A stretch of 8,102 nt of DNA from Candidatus Heimdallarchaeota archaeon (GTDB lineage: Archaea > Asgardarchaeota > Heimdallarchaeia > Heimdallarchaeales > Kariarchaeaceae): assembly GCA_022574115.1 (NCBI GenBank), contig JACZSS010000093.1, forward strand, positions 1 to 8,102. The letters are read 5' to 3'. A model generated the notes under the pieces. That model worked only from the letters and a program-made list of their open reading frames with translations. It ran no database searches and was not told the DNA's origin. Numbering within the stretch: the stretch's first letter is position 1; each line of letters opens with the position of its first letter. Below are positions 6,793 through 8,102 of the stretch, in pieces. Made by a program: the position numbers and the translations under genes.

Positions 6793-6802
6793 CTCTTTAT
6801 TT
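6793..6802 (-). promoter_or_regulatory. TATA-like box upstream of the large helical protein
   Basis: On the minus strand TTAAATAAAG overlaps the stop of the DOMON-like gene. Its centre is about 34 bases before the ATG at 6764, consistent with a leader of roughly 8 bases. A nearer AT-rich element (6777-6785) is centred only 17 bases before that ATG, a poor fit. Confidence 0.3.
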
Positions 6803-7586
6803 AAGAAATTTGGAACCAACCCCTATTCTTTGACTTTCGTGACCTAAGGTAAACAAAGTATGCAATCGGGAAACTCAAGACGAAGACTGAAATTGTAATA
6901 ATTTCACTTATGAGATCATACTTAATATCATCAATTCGAATAGGGATGAAAATATCTGGGCTCGGCGATTTATTTATTTCAGCTGCACTTGAATGAACTT
7001 TCTGATCATTCCAAAATGCAACCATAATATGAAAAGTATTATTTCTACTAATCTTAAGATCGTGGCCAGTATCATCTTCACTGTTTAATTTTTTTGATAC
7101 TTCCCAAACAATAATCCCATTCATTTGTGACGAATGGCCTTCAACGTCATTAGATCCACCATATTCAACGTCATCAAAAACTTTGAAGGAATGTGAGAAC
7201 ATATCACGAGCTCCCTCGACCAGATAATCAACCATAATTAAATCGTCGGGGTTTTCATTTGTCCCCATCGGTGCTCCATCATCATTATTATCAAATTCAA
7301 TACCAAAATAATCATGTCTATCGGTTTCATAATTTTCTGGGTGAAGAGTTATGACATCATCAGGGCCATTATGTTCCAAGCTGGCTAAAATAAAAATTTG
7401 ATATGGGGATAAAATAAATGCTAAGGACATCAAGTCACCATTACTCATCTCAAGCTTCAAATTGTGTGCTCCATTCCATTCACCGGGTGAAATGTTTCCA
7501 TCAATTATTGGGAGAGACGTTTGTGCATGAGAATAACCTGGAAATAACACGAGAGGTAGCACTAGCGTTACAATCAGTAATCTCAT
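6801..7586 (-). CDS. Secreted membrane-anchored DOMON / EB_dh-like domain protein
   Basis: With the ATG at 7586 the protein has 261 residues. Residues 1-21 form a signal peptide (basic start, hydrophobic core, S-H-A then Q cleavage site). A beta-rich domain covers about residues 25-220, opening with DGNISPGEWNGA (29-40), a hallmark start of DOMON, ethylbenzene-dehydrogenase-like and CBM9-like folds; acidic loops (for example EFDNNDDG) and MVAFWNDQKVHSS near the end fit the same fold. A single membrane helix (about 229-247) is followed by a basic tail RSRKSKNRG, so the domain faces outside with the tail in the cytoplasm. Relatives bind heme or sugars, and the ligand here cannot be told. A TTG at 7598 would add four residues. 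AT-rich elements centred near 7616 and 7628 suit the ATG and TTG respectively. The next gene on the strand begins within 40 bases if its start is 6764. Confidence 0.74.
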   Translation of the reverse strand: MRLLIVTLVLPLVLFPGYSHAQTSLPIIDGNISPGEWNGAHNLKLEMSNGDLMSLAFILSPYQIFILASLEHNGPDDVITLHPENYETDRHDYFGIEFDNNDDGAPMGTNENPDDLIMVDYLVEGARDMFSHSFKVFDDVEYGGSNDVEGHSSQMNGIIVWEVSKKLNSEDDTGHDLKISRNNTFHIMVAFWNDQKVHSSAAEINKSPSPDIFIPIRIDDIKYDLISEIITISVFVLSFPIAYFVYLRSRKSKNRGWFQIS

Positions 7587-7611
7587 GTTCTCAGACAATC
7601 AACAGCACAAG

Positions 7612-7645
7612 ATAATTATTTCTATAATATAACTGACTATAAATT
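7612..7645. promoter_or_regulatory. AT-rich divergent promoter region
   Basis: Between divergent starts at 7586 (minus) and 7707 (plus) lie several TATA-like elements: 7612-7619 and 7623-7632 for the minus-strand DOMON-like gene, and ACTATAAATTA (7636-7646) for the plus-strand ORF. The last would give the plus-strand transcript a leader of about 40 bases. Confidence 0.35.
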
Positions 7646-7706
7646 AATTCAAATTAAAAAAAAAGAACTTGGCAACAAATGAAAAAAATAAAGCCATCGA
7701 TCATAT

Positions 7707-7967
7707 ATGAATGGAGAAGCTTCAATTAGTGCAAATGATGACATATTTTCAGGTGCTCTTCCTGCCATTATGGCACCTCTATCGGAGGTAACCAGCTCAA
7801 GCGAACCTCTGAGAATGGTTGATGCTGGGCAGACTCTAATCATGATTGAAAAATCTAAGGTTTGCATTGGGGCGTTGTTCGTCAATCGAAATCTCAACTT
7901 AATTCGAAAAGCCTTACGGAAAACCGTTGAATTTATGGAAGCACACTATCCAGATTTGGAAAATTAG
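7707..7967 (+). CDS. Small roadblock/longin-like ORF, possibly truncated at both ends
   Basis: The ATG at 7707 gives 86 residues. The pattern is DDIFSGALPAIMAPLSEV (a helix), then MVDAGQTLIMIEKSKVCIGALFV (paired strands), then NLIRKALRKTVEFMEAHY (a basic amphipathic helix). This order resembles the C-terminal two-thirds of small archaeal roadblock/longin-like alpha-beta domains. The resemblance is from memory and moderate. The first strand such domains usually carry is missing, because a TAA at 7689-7691 closes the frame upstream. A separate ATG at 7679 in another frame encodes 16 residues ending KPSIIYEWRSFN, so a frameshift near 7710-7725 is possible. The stop is TAG at 7965-7967, after which protein-like sequence continues in the same frame to 8051. 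It is either a short real protein or a decaying gene. Confidence 0.5.
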   Translation: MNGEASISANDDIFSGALPAIMAPLSEVTSSSEPLRMVDAGQTLIMIEKSKVCIGALFVNRNLNLIRKALRKTVEFMEAHYPDLEN

Positions 7968-8051
7968 GATGGATACTCAGTTGATTCTTCCAATGTAAAG
8001 CCATTTGTAGATGATTTATTTATAGAAGTGCTCAGTTCTATTGAAAATTAA
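7968..8051 (+). other. In-frame protein-like continuation after the TAG at 7965-7967
   Basis: Directly after the TAG, 27 sense codons in the same frame run to a TAA at 8049-8051, including SSNVKPFVDDLFIEVLSSI, an amphipathic helix typical of a domain C-terminus. Roadblock/longin-like relatives, as I recall them, often have a Trp followed by Gly-Asp near this point, so TGG changed to TAG is a simple explanation. Read through, the product would have 114 residues. Bases 8052-8102 show nothing I can name. Confidence 0.4.
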
Positions 8052-8102
8052 CACTCTCATTTGTGCTAAACAAAATAGAGACGACTCAATTCTTAAAATT
8101 TT

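Noticed and set aside
7649..7897. A minus-strand frame opposite the small roadblock/longin-like ORF
   Set aside because: Its residues show no domain pattern, while the plus-strand frame has a coherent helix-strand-helix order.
1..8102. CRISPR arrays, insertion sequences or attachment sites
   Set aside because: No regularly spaced repeats, transposase-like frames or integrase-like genes were seen on either strand.

Overview
This 8.1 kb window is AT-rich and looks archaeal. TATA-like boxes lie about 25 bases before several starts, convincing Shine-Dalgarno sites are scarce, and transcription units often end in oligo-T. An N-terminal zinc-ribbon layout in one unknown protein and a small roadblock/longin-like ORF suggest an Asgard archaeon. 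That placement is inference from remembered family patterns, not from a search.

Layout. Bases 3-149 are the 3' end of an unidentified gene, followed by a hairpin plus T-run terminator. Bases 180-272 on the minus strand hold what may be a relic of a membrane protein. A small single-pass membrane protein (443-628) precedes the best-understood part: cystathionine beta-synthase (726-2087) and cystathionine gamma-lyase/synthase-type enzyme (2158-3300). Both are PLP enzymes on the plus strand, and the second has its own TATA box spaced for a leaderless GTG start. Together they can carry sulfur from homocysteine through cystathionine to cysteine (reverse transsulfuration).

The 249-base convergent gap after them is not empty. 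A 115-base segment (3422-3536) is closed by an 8-bp GC-rich stem, can form three internal hairpins, starts about 25 bases after a TATA-like box and is followed by a T-rich stretch. It is a candidate stand-alone structured RNA.

The minus strand then carries a small cupin (3550-3909), a zinc-ribbon protein of unknown function (4003-4743), a large mostly helical protein of unknown function (4887-6593, with coding-like sequence extending to 6764), and a secreted, membrane-anchored DOMON/ethylbenzene-dehydrogenase-like domain protein (6801-7586). At the right end a small plus-strand ORF (7707-7967) is followed in frame by protein-like sequence up to 8051.

The oddest theme is in-frame TAG. The large helical protein has an ATG at 6764 followed by TAG at codon 4 and 53 coding-like codons that contain no normal start. 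The right-end ORF stops at TAG but continues in the same frame with plausible protein to a TAA. Nonsense mutation or sequence error, pseudogenisation, and amber readthrough or recoding are all possible. TAG also ends clearly complete genes here, so blanket reassignment is not the default reading.
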